DNA from: Sporolactobacillus laevolacticus DSM 442
GTDB lineage: Bacteria; Bacillota; Bacilli; Bacillales; Sporolactobacillaceae
Direction: 5' to 3'
Assembly: GCF_000497245.1 (NCBI RefSeq)
Contig: NZ_AWTC01000003.1
Location: 63,688-127,687 of the forward strand
DNA length: 64,000 nt
The notes beneath the pieces are model-generated. The model was given only the letters and a program-made list of their open reading frames with translations, searched no databases and was not told where the DNA came from. This document shows positions 38,077 to 45,997 of this stretch, piece after piece. Numbering within the stretch: the first letter of the stretch is position 1; the number at the start of each line of letters is the position of its first letter. A program made the position numbers and the translations under genes.

Positions 38077-39492
38077 GTGAGTATTTTTAAAACAAAGCCG
38101 ATTGCGAGCTTAATTGCTGAGACAGAGGGCAAACAAGGCTTGAAAAAAGCGTTAGGTGCAACTGATCTGACACTGCTTGGTATCGGTGCCGTTATTGGTA
38201 CCGGTATTTTCGTTCTGACTGGGGTAGCAGCAGCTAATTATTCTGGACCGGCACTAGTTGTTTCGTTTATTCTATCAGGATTGGCATGTTTCTTCGCCGC
38301 ACTGTGCTATGCAGAATTTGCTTCCACAGTACCGGTTGCCGGCAGCGCTTATACATATAGCTACGCTGCACTAGGTGAAATTTGGGCTTGGATTATTGGA
38401 TGGGATCTGATCCTTGAATACACGGTCTCGATTAGTGCGGTTGCTATTGGCTGGTCGGGATATGCTGTAACGCTTCTAAACAGTGTGGGCATTCATTTAC
38501 CGGCAGCATTAATTGGAGCTCCAGGTACCCCTGGTGGATTCATCAATTTGCCAGCAATGATTATCATCGCATTAATCGCTTGGCTCTTACTTTCAGGTGT
38601 AAGACAAACATCCAATTTGAATGGTGTTATCGTATTCATAAAGCTAGCTGTTATTGCTTTGTTTATCTTTTTAGCTGTTTGGCATGTACACCCCTCAAAT
38701 TGGCATCCGTTTATGCCATATGGCTTTAATGGTGTTGTTTCAGGTGCGGCTGTCATCTTTTTTGCCTATCTTGGATTTGACGCTGTATCAACGGCAGCTG
38801 AAGAAACAAAGAACCCTCAGAAAAACCTTCCAAGAGGTATCTTGTTCTCGCTTCTCATTTGTACGGTGCTTTATATTGTCGTGTCAGGTATTCTAACTGG
38901 CGTAGTAAAGTATACTGCTTTCAAAAATACATCAGCTCCTGTTGCTTATGCTTTGCAACAGATTGGTATCAATTGGGGCTCTGCGGCAGTTTCTATCGGT
39001 GCGATTTGCGGTATTACTTCTGTACTTCTGGTCATCATGTATGGGCAGACTCGTATCTTCTTCGCTATGTCTAGAGACGGGTTAATTCCTAAGGCGTTTG
39101 GCAAAGTTAGTGAAAAGCAAAAAACACCTGTTTCTTCAACAGTAATCGTGGCTGTTGCGACGATGATCATGGCCGGCTTCCTTCCCATCGGCATTGTTGC
39201 AGACTTGGCAAATATCGGTACATTATTTGCTTTCATGATTGTTTCCATAGGTGTTTGGGTACTTCGTGTGAAAAGACCGGATCTTAAAAGGGCATTTAGA
39301 ACACCTTGGGTTCCCGTTGTAGTTCCTCTTGCTGTATTGTCTTGTGGATATCTAGTCATCCATCTTCAAACAGCAACTTTATGGCGATTTGTCATTTGGT
39401 TCGCGATCGGTATGGTTGTCTATTTTTCGTATAGCCGCAGACATAGTGCTTTGAATCAGGCTACATCCGATTCTGCTGAGCATGCATCTTAA
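38077..39492 (+). CDS. APC superfamily amino acid permease
   Basis: A 471-residue 12-helix permease related to YfnA and cationic amino acid transporters. The first helix has IGAVIGTGIFVLTG, with the conserved GTG-F substrate site, followed by AGSAYTYSYAALGEIWAWIIGWDLILEY and the loop FAMSRDGLIPKAF. GTG 38077 is chosen from AGAGGAG nine bases upstream and the SIFKTKPI start; the longer frame from 38035 overlaps the promoter region. A terminator follows. The substrate is not certain. Confidence 0.9.
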   Translation: MSIFKTKPIASLIAETEGKQGLKKALGATDLTLLGIGAVIGTGIFVLTGVAAANYSGPALVVSFILSGLACFFAALCYAEFASTVPVAGSAYTYSYAALGEIWAWIIGWDLILEYTVSISAVAIGWSGYAVTLLNSVGIHLPAALIGAPGTPGGFINLPAMIIIALIAWLLLSGVRQTSNLNGVIVFIKLAVIALFIFLAVWHVHPSNWHPFMPYGFNGVVSGAAVIFFAYLGFDAVSTAAEETKNPQKNLPRGILFSLLICTVLYIVVSGILTGVVKYTAFKNTSAPVAYALQQIGINWGSAAVSIGAICGITSVLLVIMYGQTRIFFAMSRDGLIPKAFGKVSEKQKTPVSSTVIVAVATMIMAGFLPIGIVADLANIGTLFAFMIVSIGVWVLRVKRPDLKRAFRTPWVPVVVPLAVLSCGYLVIHLQTATLWRFVIWFAIGMVVYFSYSRRHSALNQATSDSAEHAS

Positions 39493-39511
39493 TCTAATCA
39501 GTTTTATCGAT

Positions 39512-39553
39512 AAAAGCAGCTTGCTTCCTAACTGGGAGGTAGGCTGCTTTTTT
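39512..39553 (+). terminator. terminator after the permease
   Basis: AAAAGCAGC pairs with GCTGCTTTT, with an inner CTTCC/GGGAGG type stem and a T6 tail. Confidence 0.8.
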
Positions 39554-39721
39554 GTATATGGTTGGACACCAAATGACGACGATAAACTGATCTTACCGTT
39601 CTGATCCTGTCAAAAATTTTTGTAAACTGTTGCATGAAACTTTTTTTTTGCTAATGTGTAGAGAGATATTGCAAAGACTACATAGTAAGCAATGAATGGC
39701 ATTTGAAAGGTGGGAGGACGA

Positions 39722-41878
39722 ATGGATAAAAGCAAACTGTATTTGCGCATGTTTCAAATCGCTTATTTTGTGATTGGAGCGGCCATTGTTGGGCTTCTTG
39801 TCTATTTTTTTGTTCTTCTGATTGGCAACCATTACACGGATGACGAGAAATTAGTGATGAGTCGAACCTCGGTCGTCGTAGATGAACAAGGTCATGAAAT
39901 ATCTCGGCTCTATGCGGAAAATCGTGATCCCGTCGCTCTGAAAAAAATACCGAAGCATGTACAGGATGCGTTCATTGTGACGGAGGACATACGGTTCTAT
40001 AAGCATTCCGGAATTGATCTTCGCGGCATCATGCGCGCGGTGATGACAGATATCGTATCCGGTGATAAAGCGGAGGGTGGCAGTACAATTACGCAGCAGC
40101 TTGCCCGAAACGCTTATCTATCCAACGAAAAAACATGGTTTCGCAAAATGAAAGAGGCGGCGATTGCGGTCAGTCTTGAACGAAGATACAGCAAAAAACA
40201 GATTCTTGAAATGTACTTAAATCAGCTTTATTTTGGACACGGCATTTATGGCGTGCAAATGGCATCCGAATTCTTCTTTCATAAGGATGTCAGCCAGTTA
40301 ACAGAGGAAGAAGGGGCACTACTAGCTGCTTTACCGAAAGGGCCTAATGGTTATTCACCTATACTTCATCCGAAAAAAGCTCTGGAACGTCGAAACTTAG
40401 TGCTTTCATTGCTTCAAAAAAACGGCTATATTTCTGCTGAACAGTCTGTACGCTTGAAAGGAACAACACTTGGGCTTAACGTGCACAAAATCCAGACGCA
40501 TCCGGAATTTGATTCCTACATCGATCTGGTTAAAGAAGAGGCAGCGAAAAAGTATCATATCAGTCCAGATGACTTGATTCGCGGCGGCTATAAAATTGTT
40601 GTCCCAATTAGCCGTGAAGCCGAGGTTTCATCCTACTCAGCTTTTAAAAATAACAGTTATTTCCGAGGAAGCAATCCGAAACAGTCCCCGGAAGGCGCAT
40701 TTGTACTGATGAATAAGAACGGCGGTGTTCTGGCAGCGCAAGGTGGACGTAATTATGTCAGCGGCAGTTACAATCGGGTTAATGACAAAAGGCAGCCAGG
40801 ATCCTCAATTAAACCGCTGGCAGTATATGGCCCTGCACTTGAATCAGGGAGATACCAGCCGTATTCGATGCTTCAGGACAAGAAAGTCAGTTACGGGACT
40901 TATACGCCAACAAATTATAATGGCCGTTATAATGGCGAAATGACTATGTATGATGCAGTTACTGTTTCGCAAAATGCGCCGGCAGTGTGGCTACTTAATC
41001 AAATTGGGATTTCCAGAAGCAAATCCTATTTATCGAAAATGGGGATTGAACTGGATAATAAAGATAAAGGGCTGGCGATCGCGCTTGGCGGTCTTAACAA
41101 AGGGGCTTCGCCGTTGCAGATGGCATCCGCCTACACCTCTTTTTCGAATAACGGAACTCAGCACGAGCCCTACTTTATACAGGCGATTTATGATCATCAA
41201 GGAAAGAGAATTGGTGAAGCGCAACCGAAAACGAAGAAGATCTTCTCCAAGCAGACCGCATGGTACATGACGCGAATGCTGCAATCGGTGATGAAAAATG
41301 GGACAGGAAGAGCCGGGTACAGCCCAGTTGCAATTGCCGGAAAGACAGGATCAACCGCGTATACAAAAAACGGGTTGCGCGACGCATGGTTTGTAGGGTA
41401 CACCCCAGACACAGTCGGGGCGGTTTGGATCGGTTATGATAAGACCGATGAAAATCAGTATTTGACGGGGTCCAGCAATGACGCTGTACGTCTGTTTAAA
41501 TCGGTCATCAATACGGTGCCGAATGAAAATAAGCTTGCTTTTGAGAAACCAGAGGGCGTGACAGATCTCGATGAACCGATTCGTCTGGCGGGAGTGACTC
41601 AATTACATGCCAAAGGTGTTCTCGGCAAGTATGCACTTCCAGCATTGCAACTGACTTGGAATGAAGCTTCCGATAAGCGAATCATTTATCGGGTCTATTC
41701 TGAAGTTGATGGGAAGCGGACACTTAAAGGAGAAGTGAAAGGACAGAACACCTTCAGGATTGATTTCGTCAATCCGATGAGTAAGGAAAATTATTATGTC
41801 GTTCCCTATAACACACAGACAGGTAAAACAGGTGACGCCTCGCCGTCAGTCGAGATCAACTGGTTCTCGCATCTTTGA
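39722..41878 (+). CDS. class A penicillin-binding protein
   Basis: A 718-residue bifunctional PBP of the PbpG/PBP1A kind. The N-terminal helix (residues 11-35) anchors it. The glycosyltransferase domain has EDIRFYKHSGID, GGSTITQQLARN and ERRYSKKQILEMYLNQLYFGHGIYGV. The transpeptidase domain has the SSIKP serine, SQN and KTGST. It also ends with a fibronectin-like tail. Such enzymes polymerise and cross-link peptidoglycan outside the membrane. GGGAGG precedes ATG 39722. Confidence 0.95.
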   Translation: MDKSKLYLRMFQIAYFVIGAAIVGLLVYFFVLLIGNHYTDDEKLVMSRTSVVVDEQGHEISRLYAENRDPVALKKIPKHVQDAFIVTEDIRFYKHSGIDLRGIMRAVMTDIVSGDKAEGGSTITQQLARNAYLSNEKTWFRKMKEAAIAVSLERRYSKKQILEMYLNQLYFGHGIYGVQMASEFFFHKDVSQLTEEEGALLAALPKGPNGYSPILHPKKALERRNLVLSLLQKNGYISAEQSVRLKGTTLGLNVHKIQTHPEFDSYIDLVKEEAAKKYHISPDDLIRGGYKIVVPISREAEVSSYSAFKNNSYFRGSNPKQSPEGAFVLMNKNGGVLAAQGGRNYVSGSYNRVNDKRQPGSSIKPLAVYGPALESGRYQPYSMLQDKKVSYGTYTPTNYNGRYNGEMTMYDAVTVSQNAPAVWLLNQIGISRSKSYLSKMGIELDNKDKGLAIALGGLNKGASPLQMASAYTSFSNNGTQHEPYFIQAIYDHQGKRIGEAQPKTKKIFSKQTAWYMTRMLQSVMKNGTGRAGYSPVAIAGKTGSTAYTKNGLRDAWFVGYTPDTVGAVWIGYDKTDENQYLTGSSNDAVRLFKSVINTVPNENKLAFEKPEGVTDLDEPIRLAGVTQLHAKGVLGKYALPALQLTWNEASDKRIIYRVYSEVDGKRTLKGEVKGQNTFRIDFVNPMSKENYYVVPYNTQTGKTGDASPSVEINWFSHL

Positions 41879-41910
41879 TTCTTTAAACCTTGTCGCAAGA
41901 TCCTTATTAA

Positions 41911-41960
41911 AAAAAACACCGCAGCGTTTCCGTCATGAGACGGAATGCCGCGGTGTTTTA
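41911..41960. terminator. terminator between the PBP gene and the permease pair
   Basis: AACACCGC and GCGGTGTT form the base and GCGTTTCCGTC with GACGGAATGC form the upper stem; A and T flanks suit both directions. Confidence 0.88.
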
Positions 41961-41966
41961 CTGCTG

Positions 41967-42983
41967 TTACTTATTCAATTGAAGGGGCTCAAAAGAATGC
42001 GCGTAAATTTGTTCAGCAATATCTTCTTTCTCTTCATTCAGTTTTCGCTTTCGACGAGGTACCACTGGCATTTCAATAGCTTTTTTGATCCCTTCGGACA
42101 TAAAGCTGAAAGCAAGAATGGTTAACGAGAAAACGATGACCGGATAAATAAACAGCCATTTATCCATTGTCATCAAATAGTTAACATTAAGACCAAGTAA
42201 GCCTGACCACTCATTCGATGTCGAGAAATATTCATAAGGCGGGCCGAGAACCATAGTGCCGCCGAAGAACAGGTTCAGCACCCCTAAATGAACGAGAATG
42301 ACCAGAACTTGGATCATTTGCTGCACATTAAACAAAATAAATCTAGGAGTGAGATGGGGCAGAATATCTCGCCAGAAGAGATGCCATTTTCCAGCACCAA
42401 GCACGATACTGCTGTTGATAAATTCGCTTTTTCTTGTTTCGCCAATCATGTCTCCAATTTGCGTTGCAATAATAGGGACTGCAATGAGTGCCAAGATGAA
42501 AATTTCGAACCATTCGCGTTCGACTTTTGAATACTGGAAATTGCCATAATTTTTCCGGGCAATGAGTATGCTTGAAAGGACCAAGTAGGCAAGAAGTGTC
42601 ATCGGCATATAGTGAATACCTTCGAGCATGCCGGTGACGATGCGCTTAAATCTGTAAAAATACATGCCATAAAGCCATCCAAGTACTGATCCTAACAGCA
42701 TGCGTATGACGGTGATGCACACTGCAATGCTGATCGTTGTCTTTGCACCGATTAGGATCATTGCTGCAATACTGTATCCACGAGTGTCGTTTCCGAGCGG
42801 CGGGGCCTGCGAAGGTGACAGCGGTGCGGAGTCAATCAGTTTTCCCTGATGATTATAAAAAAGCATTTTTTTAGGCACGTAATCATGGGTAACGAACGAA
42901 TAGGTCAGGCTTGAGATGAAAAAGACGCAGATAAAAAGGAAGCCGATGATGAATAAGGGTTGTTTTAGTAAGTTTCGGATCAT
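41967..42983 (-). CDS. Opp/Dpp-type ABC permease, second
   Basis: A 338-residue permease with about six membrane helices. The EAA loop INSSIVLGAGKWHLFWRDILPHLTP near residues 195-220 shows the BPD_transp fold, OppC/DppC side. ATG 42983 overlaps the stop of the upstream partner by one base; a GTG at 42986 is closer to GGGAGG. It belongs to a two-gene unit without a binding protein or ATPase. Substrate unknown. Confidence 0.85.
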   Translation of the reverse strand: MIRNLLKQPLFIIGFLFICVFFISSLTYSFVTHDYVPKKMLFYNHQGKLIDSAPLSPSQAPPLGNDTRGYSIAAMILIGAKTTISIAVCITVIRMLLGSVLGWLYGMYFYRFKRIVTGMLEGIHYMPMTLLAYLVLSSILIARKNYGNFQYSKVEREWFEIFILALIAVPIIATQIGDMIGETRKSEFINSSIVLGAGKWHLFWRDILPHLTPRFILFNVQQMIQVLVILVHLGVLNLFFGGTMVLGPPYEYFSTSNEWSGLLGLNVNYLMTMDKWLFIYPVIVFSLTILAFSFMSEGIKKAIEMPVVPRRKRKLNEEKEDIAEQIYAHSFEPLQLNK

Positions 42984-43831
42984 CACAATGCCTCCCTACC
43001 AGTTATTTGTTTCAGGACGATGGATAGCACAACGTAGAAAATAAAGAAAGGTACATAAATGAGAAACATGCCAATTGTAAACACAAGTGAAGTATGATAG
43101 GTATACATAAATCGTGTGATGCCAGCTGAAGAAAAGATATATTCAAAAATAACAAGATTTGAGAGCATCATCCAGACAATAGTTCTTGAATAGGAAAGCA
43201 GAGGCGCAGCCATGTTTCGTAGAATATGCCGGCTAAGAATGGCGGATGGGCGAAGGCCCTTGCTCTTTGCCATTTCAATATAATCCATTTCAAGCTGTTC
43301 CTTTAGGTTGACGAGCATCATCCGGTAAAAGAAACATGCGGGAATAAAGGACAAGCAGAGAATTGGCAGAATATAGGGGATATCCTCCATAGATTGCGAT
43401 AAGTTCATGACGAGTAGGCCTGTCCGTTCATAAATCCAAATAACAATGATTTCAAAGATTGAGATAACCAAGATATCAGGAAGGGACTCGCCAAGAAATG
43501 CAATAAAGTGAATGACCTGCTTTGCCTTTTTCGGCAAGAAAAACGTAAGAAACAGGCCAAGAAACGCCCATATTAGTGATAAAATGAGGCCACCAAACAA
43601 AATTTTCATGGAATAGAAATAAGGGGCGAGTATGTTAGGAAATAGTGGGTGCGTGAGTTCGCCATCAAAATATGTAGGATGAACGAGTTGTATGCTGACA
43701 TGTTTGAGAAGATTAACATAATTCATGAAATCGACATGTACGCCCTGAAAAAGCCCGGGCAGACAGCCGATTAGGATAAAAGTCAGTGATGTAAGCACGA
43801 ATTTTATCCCTTGCTTGCTGGCAAACACCAT
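42983..43831 (-). CDS. Opp/Dpp-type ABC permease, first
   Basis: A 282-residue OppB/DppB-like permease with an EAA loop MDYIEMAKSKGLRPSAILSRHILRN. It is shorter and more divergent than usual OppB at the N-terminus, which resembles a helix plus extracellular region. GAGGAC lies before the ATG. It forms a translationally coupled pair with the next gene. No ATPase or solute-binding protein is nearby, so partners must be encoded elsewhere. Confidence 0.82.
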   Translation of the reverse strand: MVFASKQGIKFVLTSLTFILIGCLPGLFQGVHVDFMNYVNLLKHVSIQLVHPTYFDGELTHPLFPNILAPYFYSMKILFGGLILSLIWAFLGLFLTFFLPKKAKQVIHFIAFLGESLPDILVISIFEIIVIWIYERTGLLVMNLSQSMEDIPYILPILCLSFIPACFFYRMMLVNLKEQLEMDYIEMAKSKGLRPSAILSRHILRNMAAPLLSYSRTIVWMMLSNLVIFEYIFSSAGITRFMYTYHTSLVFTIGMFLIYVPFFIFYVVLSIVLKQITGREAL

Positions 43832-44234
43832 AATAAGTCCTCAACTTTCTTGATTGATAAATATAATTGAAGCGAGTCCCTCAAAGGGTTGAAGTGCGGC
43901 ACAAAATAGGTATGTAGGGTACGTGGTGTGAATTCACCACTTGAACAAAGGTTTAGATCTTATAAACAATAGTTTATTTTATTCCGAATTATGTGCTTTT
44001 TCAACCGTTCTCTTGAATTTGACAGCTTTCTTCATCAAACTCAATGCGCGATTTCTTGACAATCGGAGGGGATGTACCGTTTCTAGCATTTTTTCTCTTT
44101 CGGGTGGTATTTTCTCGTCATAGCAAAGAAAAAGAGATAGAATAATACATGTTTGCACGCGAGCCTTTGGATGAGTTTCTTTAATTCATAGGCATTCAAT
44201 TGAAGACTGAAACATAATGAAGGGTGATGCCAAA
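43832..44234. other. hemH-permease intergenic region
   Basis: About 400 bp with one hairpin GTGGTG-N6-CACCAC (43923-43940), maybe an operator for the permease pair. No gene or known RNA is seen. The hemH site AGGGTGAT is at the right end. Confidence 0.4.
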
Positions 44235-45182
44235 ATGAAAAAAATAGGCTTACTTGTTATGGCTTATGGAACGCCTTACCAAAAAGAAGATATAATTCCT
44301 TATTATACGGCGATACGTCATGGGCACAGACCGAGCGATCAGCAGATTGCGGATCTTACGCGACGTTACGAAGCAATCGGGGGTTCTTCCCCATTGGCAA
44401 AATTAACAAAAGAGCAGGCAGATGCTCTGGAAAATAGGCTGAATGCTATACAGTCCGACTTCCGGTTCAAAGCCTATCTCGGGTTGAAATACATTCATCC
44501 GTTTATCGAAGATGCCGTACTCGCCATGCGAGACCAGGGCATAGAAGAGGCTGTGTCGCTTGCACTTGCTCCGCATTACTCCAGGTTCAGTGTCCAGTCT
44601 TATATCGATCGAGCACAAAGCAAAGCGCAAGAAATTGGCAATATAAATATTACATCGATTAAGAGCTGGTTTGAGGAAACGGGTTTCATCGACTTCTGGT
44701 CACGTGCGATTCGCACGACGTTTGCTTCTATTCCCGAGAAAGAACATGACACGACGGTCGTCCTTTTTACGGCGCACAGCTTACCAGAGAAAATTCTTAA
44801 AAATGGTGATCCATATCCTGAACAGATACGGGAAACAGCTGAAAAGCTTGCTTCAGAATCCGGAATTGCCCATTTTGCTCAGGCCTGGCAGAGCGCCGGA
44901 AAAACCGGTGAACCTTGGCTTGGTCCTGATGTGCTCGACCAGATTAGGATCCTCCATCAGAATGAGGGTTATCGTCATTTTATTTTTTGTCCGATTGGTT
45001 TTGTTGCCGAACATCTGGAAGTTCTCTATGACAATGATCAGGAATGCCGCAAACTTGTTGAATCACTTGGCGCAATCTATCATCGTCCGCCAATGCCCGA
45101 TACCGATCCTGTATTCATTGATGCACTCGCGTCGGCAGTCTTACGAGCTTGTGCGGTGAAACCAGCGGATAGCCAGGCATGA
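44235..45182 (+). CDS. hemH: ferrochelatase (coproporphyrin ferrochelatase type)
   Basis: A 315-residue enzyme that inserts Fe(II) into a porphyrin; in Firmicutes the substrate is coproporphyrin III. Metal-site residues lie in TAHSLPEK (His) and GFVAEHLEVLYDND (Glu). The YGTP start and PHYSRFSVQSYIDRA substrate lip are typical. ATG 44235 follows AGGGTGAT at about 9 bases; another ATG at 44217 precedes it. hemE and hemY, usually neighbours, are absent here, but the downstream TetR and yhgE match B. subtilis hemH-hemY-yhgD-yhgE. Confidence 0.93.
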   Translation: MKKIGLLVMAYGTPYQKEDIIPYYTAIRHGHRPSDQQIADLTRRYEAIGGSSPLAKLTKEQADALENRLNAIQSDFRFKAYLGLKYIHPFIEDAVLAMRDQGIEEAVSLALAPHYSRFSVQSYIDRAQSKAQEIGNINITSIKSWFEETGFIDFWSRAIRTTFASIPEKEHDTTVVLFTAHSLPEKILKNGDPYPEQIRETAEKLASESGIAHFAQAWQSAGKTGEPWLGPDVLDQIRILHQNEGYRHFIFCPIGFVAEHLEVLYDNDQECRKLVESLGAIYHRPPMPDTDPVFIDALASAVLRACAVKPADSQA

Positions 45183-45265
45183 TTTGTTCATAATGATCAG
45201 CCATTTTTTACAGCTGGTTGTTCTTGCCTGTTTAGCGGATCCATAGTAAAATGTCTATTGAAACC

Positions 45266-45286
45266 AAATGACCAAATTGTTCATTT
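45266..45286. promoter_or_regulatory. TetR operator site 1
   Basis: AAATGA-N9-TCATTT, 28 bp before the tetR start. A near-identical 21-bp site (18 of 21 bases the same) lies before yhgE. Confidence 0.7.
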
Positions 45287-45313
45287 AGTCAAAAATTGAA
45301 AACGGTGATGGAA

Positions 45314-45886
45314 ATGGCTGTTGATCGAAAAGAAAACATCATTGCTGCAGCGGAAAAGACCTTTGCTTCATTCGGCTATAAAGCGACAACGATGGACTTG
45401 GTCGCACGCGTGGCTAATGTCGGAAAGGGGACGATCTATACTTTTTTTACGAATAAGGAAGAATTATTCTACGAAATCATGAATCAATTCATCCGAAGGA
45501 TAAAAAAGGTAGCGACGAACGCCATTCATGAAAATGATACCTTCTTTACCAATCTTCATCGTGCTCTTTATAGCGTTCTTGAAATGCGCAAAGAGCATCA
45601 GCTGACGATCAAGCTCACTCAGGAACTTAAGGAAATTGGAACCGCGCAAGCTCAACAGGCACTAGCGAATATTGAAGACGCCATTCTTGGATTTATGGAA
45701 GAGTTCATCAAAAAGGCGGAGCTTAAGGGAGAAATCATCCCCTGCGATCCAAAAGTGACCGCTTTTGTCGTCCTGCGACTGTACATTGCGCTAGTGTTCG
45801 ATTGGGAGCAGCGCCATTCTCCGCTTTCCAGTGATGAGATTGCTGACTTAATCGAGATTTATTTTGTAAAAGGTTTAAAAAAATAA
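45314..45886 (+). CDS. yhgD: TetR family regulator (YhgD type)
   Basis: A 190-residue repressor. The N-terminal HTH reads IIAAAEKTFASFGYKATTMDLVARVANVGKGTIYTFFTNKEELF, the TetR signature; the C-terminal helical domain binds a ligand not known. ATG 45314 follows GGTGA; an upstream ATG at 45308 and TTG at 45296 exist. It is followed by yhgE, and operator-like sites lie before both genes, so autoregulation and control of yhgE are likely. Confidence 0.9.
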   Translation: MAVDRKENIIAAAEKTFASFGYKATTMDLVARVANVGKGTIYTFFTNKEELFYEIMNQFIRRIKKVATNAIHENDTFFTNLHRALYSVLEMRKEHQLTIKLTQELKEIGTAQAQQALANIEDAILGFMEEFIKKAELKGEIIPCDPKVTAFVVLRLYIALVFDWEQRHSPLSSDEIADLIEIYFVKGLKK

Positions 45887-45921
45887 TGGGGAAACCGTTA
45901 TTTTTTTGACGAAAAATGACT

Positions 45922-45942
45922 AAATGACCAAAATAGTCATTT
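45922..45942. promoter_or_regulatory. TetR operator site 2
   Basis: AAATGA-N9-TCATTT again, 55 bp before yhgE. The surrounding sequence repeats TGACYAAAT. Confidence 0.7.
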
Positions 45943-45997
45943 TGAATCATAAACTTTGCTTGATTAATTTTTAACAAATAGAGAAGGTGGGTATTTT

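Noticed and set aside
43941-44123. 60-codon frame before hemH
   Set aside because: No ribosome site or family; AT-rich chance frame.
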